A model generated the notes under the pieces. It made no database searches. It worked only from the letters and a program-made list of their open reading frames with translations, and was not told where the DNA came from. From Dioszegia crocea (Eukaryota > Basidiomycota > Tremellomycetes > Tremellales > Bulleribasidiaceae): a DNA stretch of 64,000 nt. A program made the translations under genes and the position numbers. The stretch lies in the NCBI GenBank assembly GCA_001600615.1, contig BCKK01000006.1, forward strand, positions 868,001 through 932,000. The letters are read 5' to 3'. Positions 33,601 through 44,485 of this stretch are shown here, piece after piece (within the stretch, counting starts at the first letter, position 1; every line of letters starts with the position of its first letter).

Positions 33601-34338
33601 GTGTTGGTCGACAGATACAGTGATGAACACCTCCCATCTTCCCGCTACTTCCCCAACGCACATCTGCATCACTTTTCCAGCCTCGATATGGGTCGAATGA
33701 ACCATAGTCCCTGACTCCAGGTCCCAAATCTTCACTGTCCCATCTTCAGAGGAAGAAATGAGATGGGATTGATTGACAGGTGAGAGGACAAGCGCAGTTA
33801 TGGGCGCCTTGTGCTCTTTGCCGACCGGAGCGACCAAGGTGGATTTACGGGCATAAGGGGCAGAGGCAGAATGGACGTGTATCCACGTATTTTGAGCCGT
33901 AATGTAAAATCTAAACGCATCAGTCCGACCTCTCCATTGGTGAGAGAAGACTCACCGTCCATCTCCAGTCCACACGGGCGGTATCCGCGATACCTCACTC
34001 TGCGCCAACGGCACACACTCCCACTCCTTCTTCAACTCTGCAGATTTTAAGGCTAATTTCGCTTTGGCCCGTTTAGATTTTTCTCCCGCAGGCCCAGGAA
34101 CCGCATCTTTATCCTTCTTCGACGGCCTCTTCTTTATCTTTGCAGCTTTTACAACGGGCACAGTCGCCTCGTCCGCGCTCGCGACGGCAGGGACGACGGA
34201 GACTGTAGCTGGTTGTTTGCTAGAGCCCGCTTCGGCATTTTGAGCCCATCCTATTGTCTTTTCTTTCCTCTTACGCTCCTTCTTCTTAGGCGTAGGTATG
34301 GGGAGGGAGAGAGAGGGGAGGGCGGGGGAGGTGTTCAT
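30655..34338 (-). CDS. UTP17: U3 snoRNP t-UTP component, WDR75/Utp17 (Nan1) orthologue
   Basis: The N-terminus is Lys-rich and low-complexity (KKKERKRKEK, KKRPSKKDKD), typical of nucleolar proteins. WD40 repeats follow: APITALVLSP...ISSSEDGTVKIWDLESG, the WDR75-specific DHALTCGAF...ATGDDKGYIRLWHG, LHWHAHAVAAVAFTPSGSQLLSVGEESVLVQW, and PRLGGRPIVSLAV. More repeats lie at 31640-32500, including STAIDGSAKLWHIRQAKK. The C-terminus ends in GKKGKKRRAPKDAA. This matches the tandem beta-propeller protein WDR75/Utp17, part of the t-UTP/UTPA complex that acts on rDNA transcription and early 18S pre-rRNA processing in the nucleolus. Start 34338, stop 30655-30657. It is head to head with eIF3d across 185 bases. 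Confidence 0.88.
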
Positions 34339-34523
34339 TATATAAGGGAGGGGGGTTGTATGAGCGAGAAGGAGGTTTCAAAATTCTTGAGCTGCAGCTG
34401 CCTCCACCTCGGTAAAGGGGGGGAGTGCTTAAAGGCTACAGCCGGATTTTGGTCCCGTGACGAGTTTCTCTTTTTTGGCGGTTGTCCTCCAACTCACCTA
34501 TACATTCAATACTCCCATACAAA

Positions 34524-36513
34524 ATGGCGCTAGATTTCAGCCTTCCAGCTATACATGATAACGCAGATGGATCATGGGGACCTAGCTCATCTGCCCTACC
34601 CGCGCAATTCAAAGAGTAAGCTCATGCGCTTCCTTTGGCTCGGAACACCCCTGATGGATTAGAATCCCTTACGCTCCCTATTCCAAATCAGACAAAATCT
34701 CCCGGATAGCAGACTGGCATGATCCCGTCGACCTAGCCGGCGGTGCGAATGGGACAGCACCCAACAAGGGGCCTAGACCACAGCAGGGACAGAGGCGGCG
34801 CGAGGCTTTCGGCGCGGGCGAAAGCAATGCCTTTGGGTATGTGCACGAGGAGGATGAGCGGAGCTTTAGCGTTGTGGATAGTGGTCGGGCGCTCGCGGGG
34901 AAGAAGACGGGCGTGCCTTCTATGCGTGGAAGGGGACGGGGTGGGGCGAGGGGCGGGTCAACGATGAGTGGACGAGGAGGTGCTGGGGCTCGAGGCAGAG
35001 GAGGGTTTGGTGCTGGACGGGGTGGAAGAGGAGGTGGCAGGTTCGGAGACTTCAGGCAGGTAAGCTAGCTCGTTCTAGAAATCGAGCGTGCAAGCTGACA
35101 ATTCCAGCCGCAGAGGACGAGAGACTCTTCAGTGACTATTGGCCAGGACTGGCAATTGCTCGATGAGATTGAGTTCAGTAGGCTGTATAAGCTCAACTTG
35201 AATGTTGAAGAGCCAAAGGAAATGTAAGTCATGTTCAGCTAAACGTGATGAGCTCTGTAAGGTAGAGATCAAAGCTGACTCTCACAGCAAATCCTACGGT
35301 ATGCTCCAATCGTACGAAAAGACCTTTGACCGAATCACTGCGCGTCTCGAAAAGCCACTCGAAATTGTTGGTAAAGCCCGATACAACGTCACCACATCCG
35401 ACGATCCCATCATTGCTTCGGTATGCTGTTCACCTCTTCTTCTTAGGAGTTATCTAGCTAACATATAGCTCGCCGAGAAGGGCACCGCCCGAATCTTCGC
35501 CACCGACTCTATCCTCTCCGTCCTCATGTGCGCCTCTCGTTCCGTCAACTCCTGGGACATCATCCTTGAGCGTCGTGGCAACAACCTATTCCTCGACAAG
35601 CGTGACGGCGGTTCATTCGATTTCTTAACAGTTAACGAAAACGCTCAAGACCCACCTGCCGATAGTGATGATGCGGACAATATCAACTCTCCATCCAACC
35701 TATCACTCGAAGCGACATATATCAATGCGAACTTTGCTTCTCAGGTCATTACTGCTTCTTCAAAGGCATATGAACCATCCCCCAATCCCTTCTATTCGGC
35801 AGAGGATGAGACTGAACCTTTGGCTTCTTGTCTCTACAAATACCGCAAGTTTGATTTATCAACTTCGGCCGTTGAAGGCGAGGAGATTTCAATCGTGGTT
35901 AGGACGGAAGTGGATGCGTATCTTACCAAGAGGTCACAGCACGTTACGATCAAGGCGTTGAATGAATATTCGGCTAAGGTTGGGGCGGGACCTACGACGG
36001 GTGCGAAACCCCTTGATTGGAGGAAGAACCTAGAGACCAACAAGGGAGCGATTGTGGCGGGTGAAATGAAGAATAACTCGGCGAAATTGGCTAGGTGGGC
36101 TGTGCAGAGTTATCTTGCAGGTGCGGAGCAGATGAAGATGGGGTAAGTTTTCAGCGCTTTTCGAAGTGAGTGTCAGCTTACGCTTTAGGTACATCTCCCG
36201 AGCCAACCCCCGGGACGCACAGCGACACGTCATTGTTGGCGTTCAGTCATACAAGCCTTTGGACTTCGCAAGGCAGATGAACGTCTCATTGACCAATGGT
36301 TGGGGTATCGTCCGTACCATTGCCGACTTGGCGCTATCGAGGCCAGAGGGCAAGTATGTTCTTGTCAAGGATCCCAATCACGTAAGTTGACGGAGCTGCT
36401 TCGGAGTATCAGCGAGGATAAACTGACTCAAATAGCCTACTTTGCGGATGTACCAAGTGCCCGAGAATGCGTTCGATGCGGATGATATGACTCTCGATGG
36501 GACGGAGGCGTAA
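34524..36513 (+). CDS. Eukaryotic translation initiation factor 3 subunit D
   Basis: The protein starts MALDFSLPAIHDNADGSWGP, the conserved eIF3d opening, followed by IPYAPYSKSDKISRIADWHDP. An Arg/Gly-rich RNA-binding stretch covers about 34916-35058. Conserved blocks then read QDWQLLDEIEFSRLYKLNL, KSYGMLQSYEKTFDRI, ATDSILSVLMCASRSVNSWDI, LFLDKRDGGSFDFLTVNE, CLYKYRKFDL and DWRKNLETNKGAIVAGEMKNN. eIF3d is a cap-binding and mRNA-channel subunit of the eIF3 complex on the 40S ribosome. Six short introns are spliced at GT-AG sites, for example 35060-35107 and 35421-35468. The last exon ends LDGTEA at TAA 36511-36513. Length (~555 residues) matches the family. Confidence 0.95.
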
Positions 36514-36880
36514 GCCGGATCAGGATAGATTGGATCTAGGAAGGGCGAGATATGCATTTGGTGAAAAAATGCCCTAACCTCCACTCGCGGCAGCGGGGAC
36601 TGTACGATATGGTCATACAGTGTCCTAGTGAGTTTGATAGCTGACATTCTCTGTATTGATATACTGACTACAATCTTGATCTTACATCCTTACGTTGATA
36701 GTACTCATACAGATCGTTACAATTCTAGATATCGCCTAAACCCAAGCCTCAATCGTTACTCTCTATGAGCAAGACAGTCATCGCCCCTCGCTGATACACG
36801 ATACATTGCCCATCTAAAGCTGTCAGCACTTTCTCACGAAGCAGCAGTGACTCACCATGGCCTCTTCTCCCTGATGTACA
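36514..36880. other. Intergenic between convergent genes
   Basis: About 0.37 kb, AT-richer, between eIF3d and the papain-like gene. It should contain both 3' ends. Nothing else is visible. Confidence 0.4.
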
Positions 36881-38570
36881 TCAAGCAGCGACGTGCGGGG
36901 GAACGGGATTGATGGGCCACGTCAAAAGGATGAGACTCTGACCGGCGGCATTGGCAACCAACCCGCCTGCCGTCAATTCACCCGAACAGAATTGGTAGAG
37001 GATCTTGAAATAGGGTGCTGGTTCAAAGTCCAAACCCAGACCCCGGGCCACCGGACCTAAAATCCACTTCCAGAGATATGCGGCACAAGTGTTGACCACG
37101 TAATTCCGGGTGAATTTAAGAATGTAGGGGAGTACAGTCACGCGCATGACTGTCCCGATGGCGGCCAGCGCGGGACCAGCCGCGAGGCTGCCCATGTAGG
37201 GCAGCATCAATGCCCAGAAAGCTGGGTTGACGCCCTGGCAGAGGACGCCAGAGAGGGTGAGGAGGTCCAGGAGGGAAAGTTGGAGAACCAGGCTTGTAAT
37301 GGTGGTGACACAAGCTGGCAGGAGGTGAACGAGATGCTTGACCTCTTTCGCCAGGCCTTCAATGACGTGTGCGGCGAAGTGTCCGACGGTCGCGGCATCG
37401 TAGGCCAAGATGGCGAGCAGGTTCTTGCAGCGACCGAGACTGCCGACGAGGAGGAGGAGGAGATCGTCGGCTGAGACCGAGAGGTGCCGCATCTGATTGA
37501 CGAGACGTAACGCTTGATCCGGAAGTTGCTCGACCTGACGAAGTGCAGCGAATTGCGCACGCGCTGCCTGACTGGCCGCTATCTCCGCCAACTTTTGCAG
37601 GCGAGCTGCTTCCTTCAGAGCAGCCGCTCCCGCATTCGCCGCGTGCTCCGGAAGCTGCTCGACCTCACGAAGCGCAGCGGAGTGGACCCGCTGAGCCTGA
37701 CTGGCTGAGATCTCCGCCAACCTCTTCAGACGATCTGCCTCCTTCATAGCAGTCGCTCCCACGTTCTTGGCTTGTCGCAGTAAAACCGCCTTTGACTCAA
37801 ACGCCTGCTTCTCCACCGCAGAGCTCGCCTGGCCGCGGAGCTCGCTATAAAGCCCTTCATATATGGGCGCCCACATATCGTTGTGGGCCCTTTGTTGCTC
37901 GACCACCGCCTGCATATGCCTCATCCTCACAGCGTGACGCATCGTATTCATCGCCGGCCGGCCTTCGAGTAGGTAGAGGAGGAGATCGGTTGCCCACTTC
38001 CAGCAGTTTGTGGTAAGTGTAGAGAAGTGGGGATTCTCATCGGTAGCTTGCTTAGCGGCAGTCAGGACATCGGCGAGGGATACGAAGGCGCCAATGTTGC
38101 TGTAGTGGATTCGGACTTCCAGGACCTGGACGAGTCCCCCAGCAGCAGGGTCGAAGGTTGTCATAGGAGTGGCAACGTCCATCGCGAAGTCATTATCCGC
38201 CTGCTTGCCCAGGCGCTCTAGCTATTGGATGTTCAGTACGTGTCACTTCTGGAGAAGAGATCGCGCAACTGACTTTGAATGTGGACACCTCAATATCACC
38301 TGCTAAGACCGGGCTCCCCAAACAGACTTCTAGAACTTGGTGGCCAATCTTGCATCCCTGCCTGAGTACCTCCGCTAGCTTGACGCCAACTACGCCAGCT
38401 CTGTCAGACGCTGAAGCTGAACCTCCGGGTAGCTCGCGGTGGCGAAAGAGCCGAATGCTTCGGACTGGAAGTCTATTAATTCCAGTCCTGTAGAGCTCTT
38501 CGTACGGATGCTGATGGGCACCGCGAGGGATTTCGGCTATTTTAAACGGATCAAGGCTGTACTTGAACAT
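36881..38570 (-). CDS. Predicted permuted papain-fold (LRAT/NlpC/PPPDE-like) membrane protein
   Basis: I do not recognise an exact family. Exon 1 (38570-38274) and exon 2 (38221-36881) join through a 52-nt GT-AG intron to give 545 residues. Residues 70-180 contain CKIGHQVLEVCLG and, about 95 residues later, TTNCWKWATDLLLYLL. A His followed by an NC-x-W helix is the order of catalytic residues in circularly permuted papain folds such as LRAT, HRASLS and DeSI/PPPDE. Residues 254-339 are two 43-residue helical repeats. The last ~190 residues hold several hydrophobic segments (LLAILAYDAATVGHFAAHV, TSLVLQLSLLDLLTLSG, ALMLPYMGSLAAGPALAAIG). This suggests a membrane-bound acyltransferase or cysteine hydrolase. 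Fold assignment is inference; the gene structure is well supported. Confidence 0.65.
37502..37759 (-). repeat. Tandem 43-residue coding repeat inside the papain-like gene
   Basis: Two adjacent units, 37759-37631 and 37630-37502, encode helical repeats with the consensus KEAxRLxxLAEIxASQA followed by AALRxVEQLP. They share 27 of 43 residues. The regular Ala/Leu/Glu pattern suggests an amphipathic coiled coil linking the catalytic-like domain to the membrane segments. The unit arose by internal duplication of 129 bases. Confidence 0.8.
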
Positions 38571-39129
38571 AACTGAATCGAGGCTGTTTGAGTTGGAGAG
38601 GAGTCTCGTGAAAGGGGTGACGATATGTGAAAGTGGAGATTCACAGACGAATTATACACCGCGCTGCTCATCTTCGGCCTCGATGACTTCGAGACCGCAA
38701 GGCCTCAGGCCGCAGGTCAGCATGTGCAATGATGGTGAGGATCGTCAGGACATCATGCATCAGCAGACATCAGCCCGATGGAGATGACGCAACTGCGGTT
38801 ACTCCGAGCTCCGGTCCGCTGATAGCCGGCTAGCTATGGCGTGCGGCTGCGGCGCACTTGGCTGCAGCCAGCTGCGGCGCATTTGGCTTGTGCGCCGCAA
38901 CATTTCGGATCATCATTGTCATTTGTCACTGTGTCAGCAAGTTGTAACATCCGCGCCATCCGTCGGCAAATCGGCTTCGGCCTTCCCGCTATGGGTAGGG
39001 AATCAGAGGCCCGATGAAAGCGTATATAGTAAGGCTATGGAGTGGGGAAGGAAGCAATCCTGCCAATCTCGCTCATCGCCCTCATCGCCCCATCCACACT
39101 GCAAACTTTACTATTCGATCGTCTCAATT
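38571..39129. other. Divergent intergenic region
   Basis: About 0.56 kb between the divergent starts of the papain-like gene and a small unknown gene. It includes the GC-rich direct and inverted repeat at 38846-38898. No coding exon is supported. Confidence 0.45.
38846..38898. repeat. GC-rich direct repeat with inverted copy
   Basis: An 18-base unit GCTGCGGCGCACTTGGCT at 38846-38863 recurs at 38871-38888 with one change. Its GCGGCGCA core appears inverted as TGCGCCGC at 38891-38898, so a hairpin can form. It sits in the shared promoter of two unrecognised genes. A role as a regulatory site is inferred. Confidence 0.45.
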
Positions 39130-39466
39130 ATGTCGGCTCCCTCCATCCTATCAAGTGTGGCAGCGACAATCCCTGCTCTCGCGGCAAGCGCGCCAAAGGT
39201 CGGAGAAGGTCTCGCGGCTTCGGGCAGTGCGTTATCCCATTGGCTGGGACTGGCAGACCTGTCCACTCCAAGCTGACCGTCTAGACAGCAAAAGCTCCAG
39301 TCACGTTGGCAAAGACGGCGTGTCGGTCAACCTCGATACCACCAATGCTAAGATCGTCTCGCCTCATCCCCAAATGCCAAGTCCAACGGCTGCAACCGAT
39401 AGCGCGGACTCCGCTGCGCAAGGTAGCATCACCGAGGGTGAGGGAGGAGAGGTGGCCAAGTCCTAA
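39130..39466 (+). CDS. Small protein of unknown function (~91 residues)
   Basis: Exon 1 starts MSAPSILSSVAATIPALAAS at 39130. A 58-nt intron (39227-39284, donor GTGCGT, branch GCTGAC, acceptor TCTAG) joins it to an exon starting NSKSSSHVGKDG. The unspliced frame stops early, so the intron is what makes a complete product ending EGGEVAKS at TAA 39464-39466. The first ~30 residues form an Ala/Ser-rich amphipathic helix candidate; the rest is disordered and acidic at the end. No family is recognised. It is flanked by two other unrecognised genes. Confidence 0.5.
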
Positions 39467-39819
39467 GTCCGTCCGGCCATTGAGAATCATCTGCACTTAT
39501 ATCAACGGTAAATGCTGATATTCAGGTTGCCAGAGGCGAGATGGAGTATGCCTGCTAGCTTGGCTCGGAAGGTTGAATCTAGTTTCTGTGTCGATGTATC
39601 CACCTTGGTACAACTCTCAGCAGGGCTACTACTGTACCTGTCTCAATCCTCCCGAGGTAATTTTCAGTTAGTCCTGGCGATATACCTGCGCATCACGAGA
39701 TGGCACGCAAAGTCTCAGCTATCACGGCGGGTATCCTAAAGTGATCACAGTGTGCTGAACAGAGACCAAGACGGGCAGATCAAGTCACATTTCATTTCTG
39801 ACATTACATGATACTGGAA
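39467..39819. other. Intergenic between convergent genes
   Basis: About 0.35 kb between the stops of two unrecognised genes. Nothing else is seen. Confidence 0.35.
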
Positions 39820-40671
39820 TCAAGCCTCAGGAATGACATCTTGGATCTTCGCCTCGACGGAGGTGGGATCCAGCTCCCTCACCTCCCAGAAAAGCTCGTA
39901 GCTGGCCCCGCCCGTGAGCTGCTCCGAAGTCTGTTTGCCATCGGCCTTGGCTTCGTTCAGTCCGTCCAGCTCCGCATAGACAACACTGTAAGCCACCGGT
40001 CCGTCCATGTTCGGCCGGATCGCGCCCCATACCGCCTGTATTGCTTCTTGGGCAGTCTTCACAGCGTCCGCGTTGCCGAAGAGGCTGAGGGGATTCACAA
40101 CAGCGGCGACTGTATGCGCAACACTGATGACGGCGTTCTTCAAATCGTCGCTTCGAGTGCCACCTGATTGCAGAAGACTGCCGACTGACTCGTCAACTCA
40201 GCCTCAGGTAGAGTATCATCCAGTGTTCTAACTCACAATTTCTGTTTTGGCGAACATCGCGTCATGAAGCTGTTTGAGCTTGCTGTCATCGTCGTCATTG
40301 GCGATGTTGGCGCCCAGGATTCCAATGACGATGGGGCTGTCAGAGGTGGTCGTGTATTCGAGAATGTGGTCGAGCTTCAGCTCCTCTCCCTTGCCGCCGG
40401 TCTACTTATCAGCTTCAAGACTAATGACAGGGTAAATGATCGGAAAGTCTCACCTCGCCCACGTATCGGGGGTGTTCTTTCAGCATGACCTTATCCTGAT
40501 ACAATCGGATAGACTCGCGGTAACTGCGGCTATCAACGATGTGGTCACAAAGGCAGGCTGCGAGGAGGCATGAAACACTCACGAATCGCGGCCCCCCGCC
40601 TGGGTTGCGATGGCATTCACCCGTCGCTTATAGACCTTGATGCTGATGGTGCGCTCCTTGCCTTGACCCAT
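39820..40671 (-). CDS. Unrecognised cytosolic-type protein (~230 residues)
   Basis: I do not recognise the family. Four exons splice cleanly. Exon 1 is MGQGKERTISIKVYKRRVNAIA up to GGRDS (start 40671), exon 2 is YRESIRLYQDKVMLKEHPRYVGE, and exon 3 is GEELKLDHILEYTTTSDSPI through AMFAKTEI. Exon 4 is best joined at an acceptor ending TTGACGAG, giving SVGSLLQSGGTRSDDLKNAV and running to KIQDVIPEA at TGA 39820-39822. The sequence alternates strand-like and helical stretches (SPIVIGILGANI, VAYSVVYAELDGLN, SYELFWEVRELDP), with no signal peptide or membrane helix. This is the third unknown gene in a row between eIF3d and FKBP12. Confidence 0.6.
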
Positions 40672-41074
40672 AGTGGCCACTGTCCCAAAGCAACGTTAAA
40701 GAGATTGATGGATTTTAGGGTTAGTAGGATAAGTGTGATACTGGTATGGATGGGTAGATGTGTAGAATGAAGAAGAGACGATAAGTCTGCAGGTGGGGGT
40801 GAAGCAGACGGGTTGGGGCGCGGAACGGGAACAGGGAACAGCTGACACTCAGCTGACCACCTTCCCGCCTTACGGCAGGAACCCCTCTGCCGCCTTATGC
40901 CGCATGCCGCACGTATGAGTATGGCGCGATCAAAGGCAGCAGGCTGTCCTTGAAACGAAGAAGCTCTCATTCACCTGCTCATGCATTATTCAAGCACAGC
41001 CTACTTCTTTTCGTATTCTACATCCCCTGTTTTCCCCACATCGACCACAATGTCTAGAATCCGCTCCGAGGGAT
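40672..41074. other. Intergenic
   Basis: About 0.4 kb containing the promoter of the unknown gene at 39820-40671 and the FKBP12 3' end. No other feature is seen. Confidence 0.4.
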
Positions 41075-41714
41075 TTATTGGATCTTCAACAACTCGACTG
41101 GGAGAAGTCAGCTTGTTCTCTATAGCATTTGGGCAGTCTGCGAGATTCATAACTCACCCTCGAACTTGAGAGTCGCGTTGGCGGGGATGACGGGAGGGAA
41201 GCCCCTAGCGCCGTAGGCTGTGCATGTCAGCTATTTGAGCTTGGCTCACAACCGGGCCCGTGTCACGGCAACTAACCGTAGTCGGGAGTGCAAATGAGGT
41301 TAGCCTTCTGGCCGACGCTCAACTGAGTCACACCCTCGTCCCAACCCTTGATGACCCGGCCGACACCGATCTGGGTGACGAAGGGGGATCCACGGTCTCG
41401 GGATGAGTCGAACTTGGAGCCGTCGAGGAGGGTTCCGACGTCTGCGCGTGTCAGCTGTCTCCTCTCTCGGTCTAGTCTCAATACAAAGGGCAAGCTGGCT
41501 TACAGTGGATGTGAACAGTGTCTCCAGCCTTGGGGAAGGTCTTGCCGTCTCCGGGAGTGATTTTCTAATCCCAGTCAGCTCTAATCCCGACGAACGTGGG
41601 TCCCGTTTCATCGAGGCAGTAGCTCACCTCAACAGTGACACCCATTTTAATTGCTGTAGTAGTGAATGAACGTAGTTGTGTAGTTGGTCGTAGAGCTTTG
41701 AATAGCAAGGACAT
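41075..41714 (-). CDS. FPR1: FKBP12 peptidyl-prolyl isomerase, possible mitochondrial and cytosolic forms
   Basis: The core protein starts MGVTVE at 41645 and reads, after splicing, [60 protein letters not shown], and [26 protein letters not shown]. The stop is TAA 41075-41077. All key FK506/rapamycin-binding aromatic and Asp residues of the FKBP12 pocket seem present (Y, F, D, W, Y). Length (~108 residues) is standard. An in-frame ATG at 41714 would add [24 protein letters not shown] sequence, basic and without acidic residues, as a mitochondrial presequence. The extended form is inferred. FKBP12 catalyses prolyl isomerisation and is the receptor for FK506 and rapamycin. It is head to head with ferroportin. 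Confidence 0.93.
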
Positions 41715-42050
41715 GTACAATAGGAGAAGGGGGGGGATGTAGTGTTCCAGTAGCTCCCTTTTGGCTTTGGGTGGCTCTAGGGTGGAGGAGGGATGACGTG
41801 CGCGGAGGAATGTAAACGTGGCACTCTGATACAGTTGATCCCGAGGCGGAGAATGCCGCTCTTGCACTACCACACAGGTCCCCCGGAACTCCCACTCCCC
41901 GGGCAAAGCTCGGCCGAAGAGCAAACCCGAAAGCCGAACTGTCTAAATCTCGAGAATTGTCATACCTTGGCGATGTATGAGTATGGGACGATGCGTTCAT
42001 CCTAGAACATTTCACTTGTAGCTTATCAATCGTACGCAAGAGTCGCCAGA
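41715..42050. promoter_or_regulatory. Shared promoter of FKBP12 and ferroportin
   Basis: The gap between the upstream FKBP12 ATG and the ferroportin ATG is 336 bases. An upstream open frame continues on the minus strand to 41924 in the FKBP12 frame, but lacks coding character. The gap must serve both genes. Confidence 0.5.
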
Positions 42051-44274
42051 ATGAGTGCAGCGACACACGCTCCTCTGCCATGGCGCGCCTCACAGCGGGG
42101 AACCCACAGCCGCGACGGGAACTTCCGACCATCCTCTGACGTCGAGATCGAACTGGAGGACCTGGACGATGTCAGATCGATACGTTCTGAGGAGGCAGAG
42201 GTTCCCCTTTTGTCCGATGCGTCACCGGAGGAGTCTGTGGTGGTCGATAAATGGGCAATGAGATGTCTCTTGCTGCAGCATGCGTCGAGGTGAGCTAAAT
42301 AAGACTCTAACAGGTCTTGAGACGCAGCTGAAGTGGGCAGTACATTCACTGCGGGGTCATATGACTTTGCGTCATTCCTCTTCTGTATGGTCCTCCCCTA
42401 CTCCCAGTCTAAAACATACTGATTAGCCCGACAGTGAGTGAAGTCTTCAAAGACACGCTTGTACCCGCATCGCTCGTCGGGCTACTCACGAAGCTCGCCG
42501 GACTGATGTTCTCGGGATATATGGGCGGTCTCGTCGATAAATATCCGAGATTGTTACTTGTACGAGCTACGATAGGAGCAGAGAAGGTCAGTGCTCAGAG
42601 GTTACTCTGTCGGTGCTTTGCGTCAGGAATGAATCTGACCATCTCAGTTGTTCAAAGGCGCCAACTATGCCCTCTTCCTCGGTACGCCCTCTTCGCCTCT
42701 CAGACCTAGTCTATCGATAGACAACGAGCGCATGCTGACATCCCAGTCCTCTTTGGACCCCTTGCAGCAATAGCCCAGTCTGCATTCCACGGCAACGCGC
42801 CCATCGGTAGCGTCATCGCCACATGGTCCATCCTCCTTCTCACTATCGCCTGCTCGACAATGCTGGGATTGGCGAACACGACTCTTGAAGTGGCCATTGA
42901 ACGAGATTGGTGAGCTCATATGTCCAGATGGTCTTCATGGCGATTTCGGCCCAGACGCTGATCTCCATAGGGTAATGACGATAGCCGGCGGAGATGGTAA
43001 AACGCTCACAAAACTGAATACGGCAATGCGGCGGATTGACCTTCTTTCCAAGCTCATCTCACCCGTACGTTGCTTTCCCTCCCCGGATTCCAGACTGCGC
43101 ACTCTCCTGACATATTGGCAGCTCTTCGTCTCCATCCTCACATCCTCCATTGGCTATTTCCGAACCACCTGCGCCCTCCTCGCCTGGGTAGCCATCACCT
43201 CGGTTGTCGAATACCTCTGGATCCAAGTCGTCTATACCCGATTCCCGATCCTAGCCGAGTCTGTGCGCGCAGCATCGCGAGATACGACTCACGAAGGAGT
43301 TTCCGAATTAGGCGAATCGGAAGTACAGGGCGGACCGACGGGCGGGTTGGGTGGAATTTATCAATGGATCAAGACGGAAAAGAGTGATTGGGCGGAGTTT
43401 GCCAGACTTCCAGTCTTTTGCAGTACGTCCTGTTTCTACCTCATTCCTAATACTATCCGTCCCGTTTCTCTTTCCTTTACGATGCAATCTAACACCTACA
43501 GGCTCTATAGCTATCGCTGCGATCTATCTCACGACTCTCTCATATGGTAAGTCCATCTGCGCCGAAGCAGGATATATGCTCATAGACACAGACGGAACAT
43601 TTATAGCCTACATCAAGGCAGCAAGAGGATATGACGACACCTTTATTGCAGCAATGCGAGTGAGTTGCGCCCCCACAGCATGTCCTCGGTCAGGCGGTAA
43701 CTGACAATCCCTAGGGCCTGTGCGTCCTCACTGGCTTACTCGGCACATTCCTCATGCCCCGCCTCGAACGCATGATAGGCCTCGAACGCGCAGGCGCATG
43801 GTCAATCTCCTTCGAACTCGTCTGTCTTGCGCCCACCGTTCTGGCCTTCTTCTACGGTACAGGCGCATACGGCACGAAGGGCGCGGTGTGGAATGAGATT
43901 TTGCTCTTTGGCGGGATTGCCCTCAGTCGGATCGGACTATGGAGCTTTGACCTATGTCAGGTAAGCCTTCCGTCTATGTCAAGTATCGCATAACAGGGGA
44001 CTGAGCTGACTACTTTCAGTTGAAAGAACTCCAACAAGCTCTTGATTCGCATCCACATCGTAATCGCCTAACAGCCCGTCAAATCTCATTACAAAACACA
44101 TTCGATCTTCTCAAGTACGCATTAACGCTCGCAGCGTCTACACCGCGCGAATTCAAGTGGACGGCATTGGTCAGTTGGTTAGCTGTCGCGGGTGGTGCGG
44201 CGAGCTATGCGGTGTATCTTAAGAGGGTGAGGGGTCATCTTGTTCATCTCGAGTGGTTCAAGAAGGGGAGGTGA
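42051..44274 (+). CDS. Ferroportin (SLC40) iron exporter
   Basis: The N-terminus is acidic and disordered (ELEDLDDVRSIRSEEAEVPLL). Membrane segments then follow: YDFASFLFLSEVFKDTLVPASLVGLLTKLAG, GGLVDKYPRLLLVR, and the ferroportin family motif IERDWVMTIAGGDGKTLTKLNTAMRRIDLLSKLISP. Later helices include SSIAIAAIYLTTLSY, YIKAARGYDDTFIAAMRGL and LLFGGIALSRIGLWSFDLC with QLKELQ, all typical of SLC40. The final helix is followed by a basic tail ending FKKGR at 44272-44274. The protein is an MFS-like exporter of Fe2+ (possibly Co/Ni) at the plasma or vacuolar membrane. At least eight short introns interrupt it; early exon junctions near 42292-42440 were resolved by restoring ASFLFLSEVF. Confidence 0.85.
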
Positions 44275-44485
44275 TGAAGCTATGTTTTGGGTGTAGGGAC
44301 GTAAGTAGCTGGCGCAGCCGAGATTGTAGTTTTGGGAAGTCGTACGATGCATGGGTTGTATAGCTACAGGTATAAAATAAGGTCGACAAGTCAAGGTCCA
44401 GTGCTGTAAAGCAGATGCGGGACAGGATGGCGCGTACGAATATGACACTCGATCACACAATGATCCCTGTCCCCGGCTGATGGGT

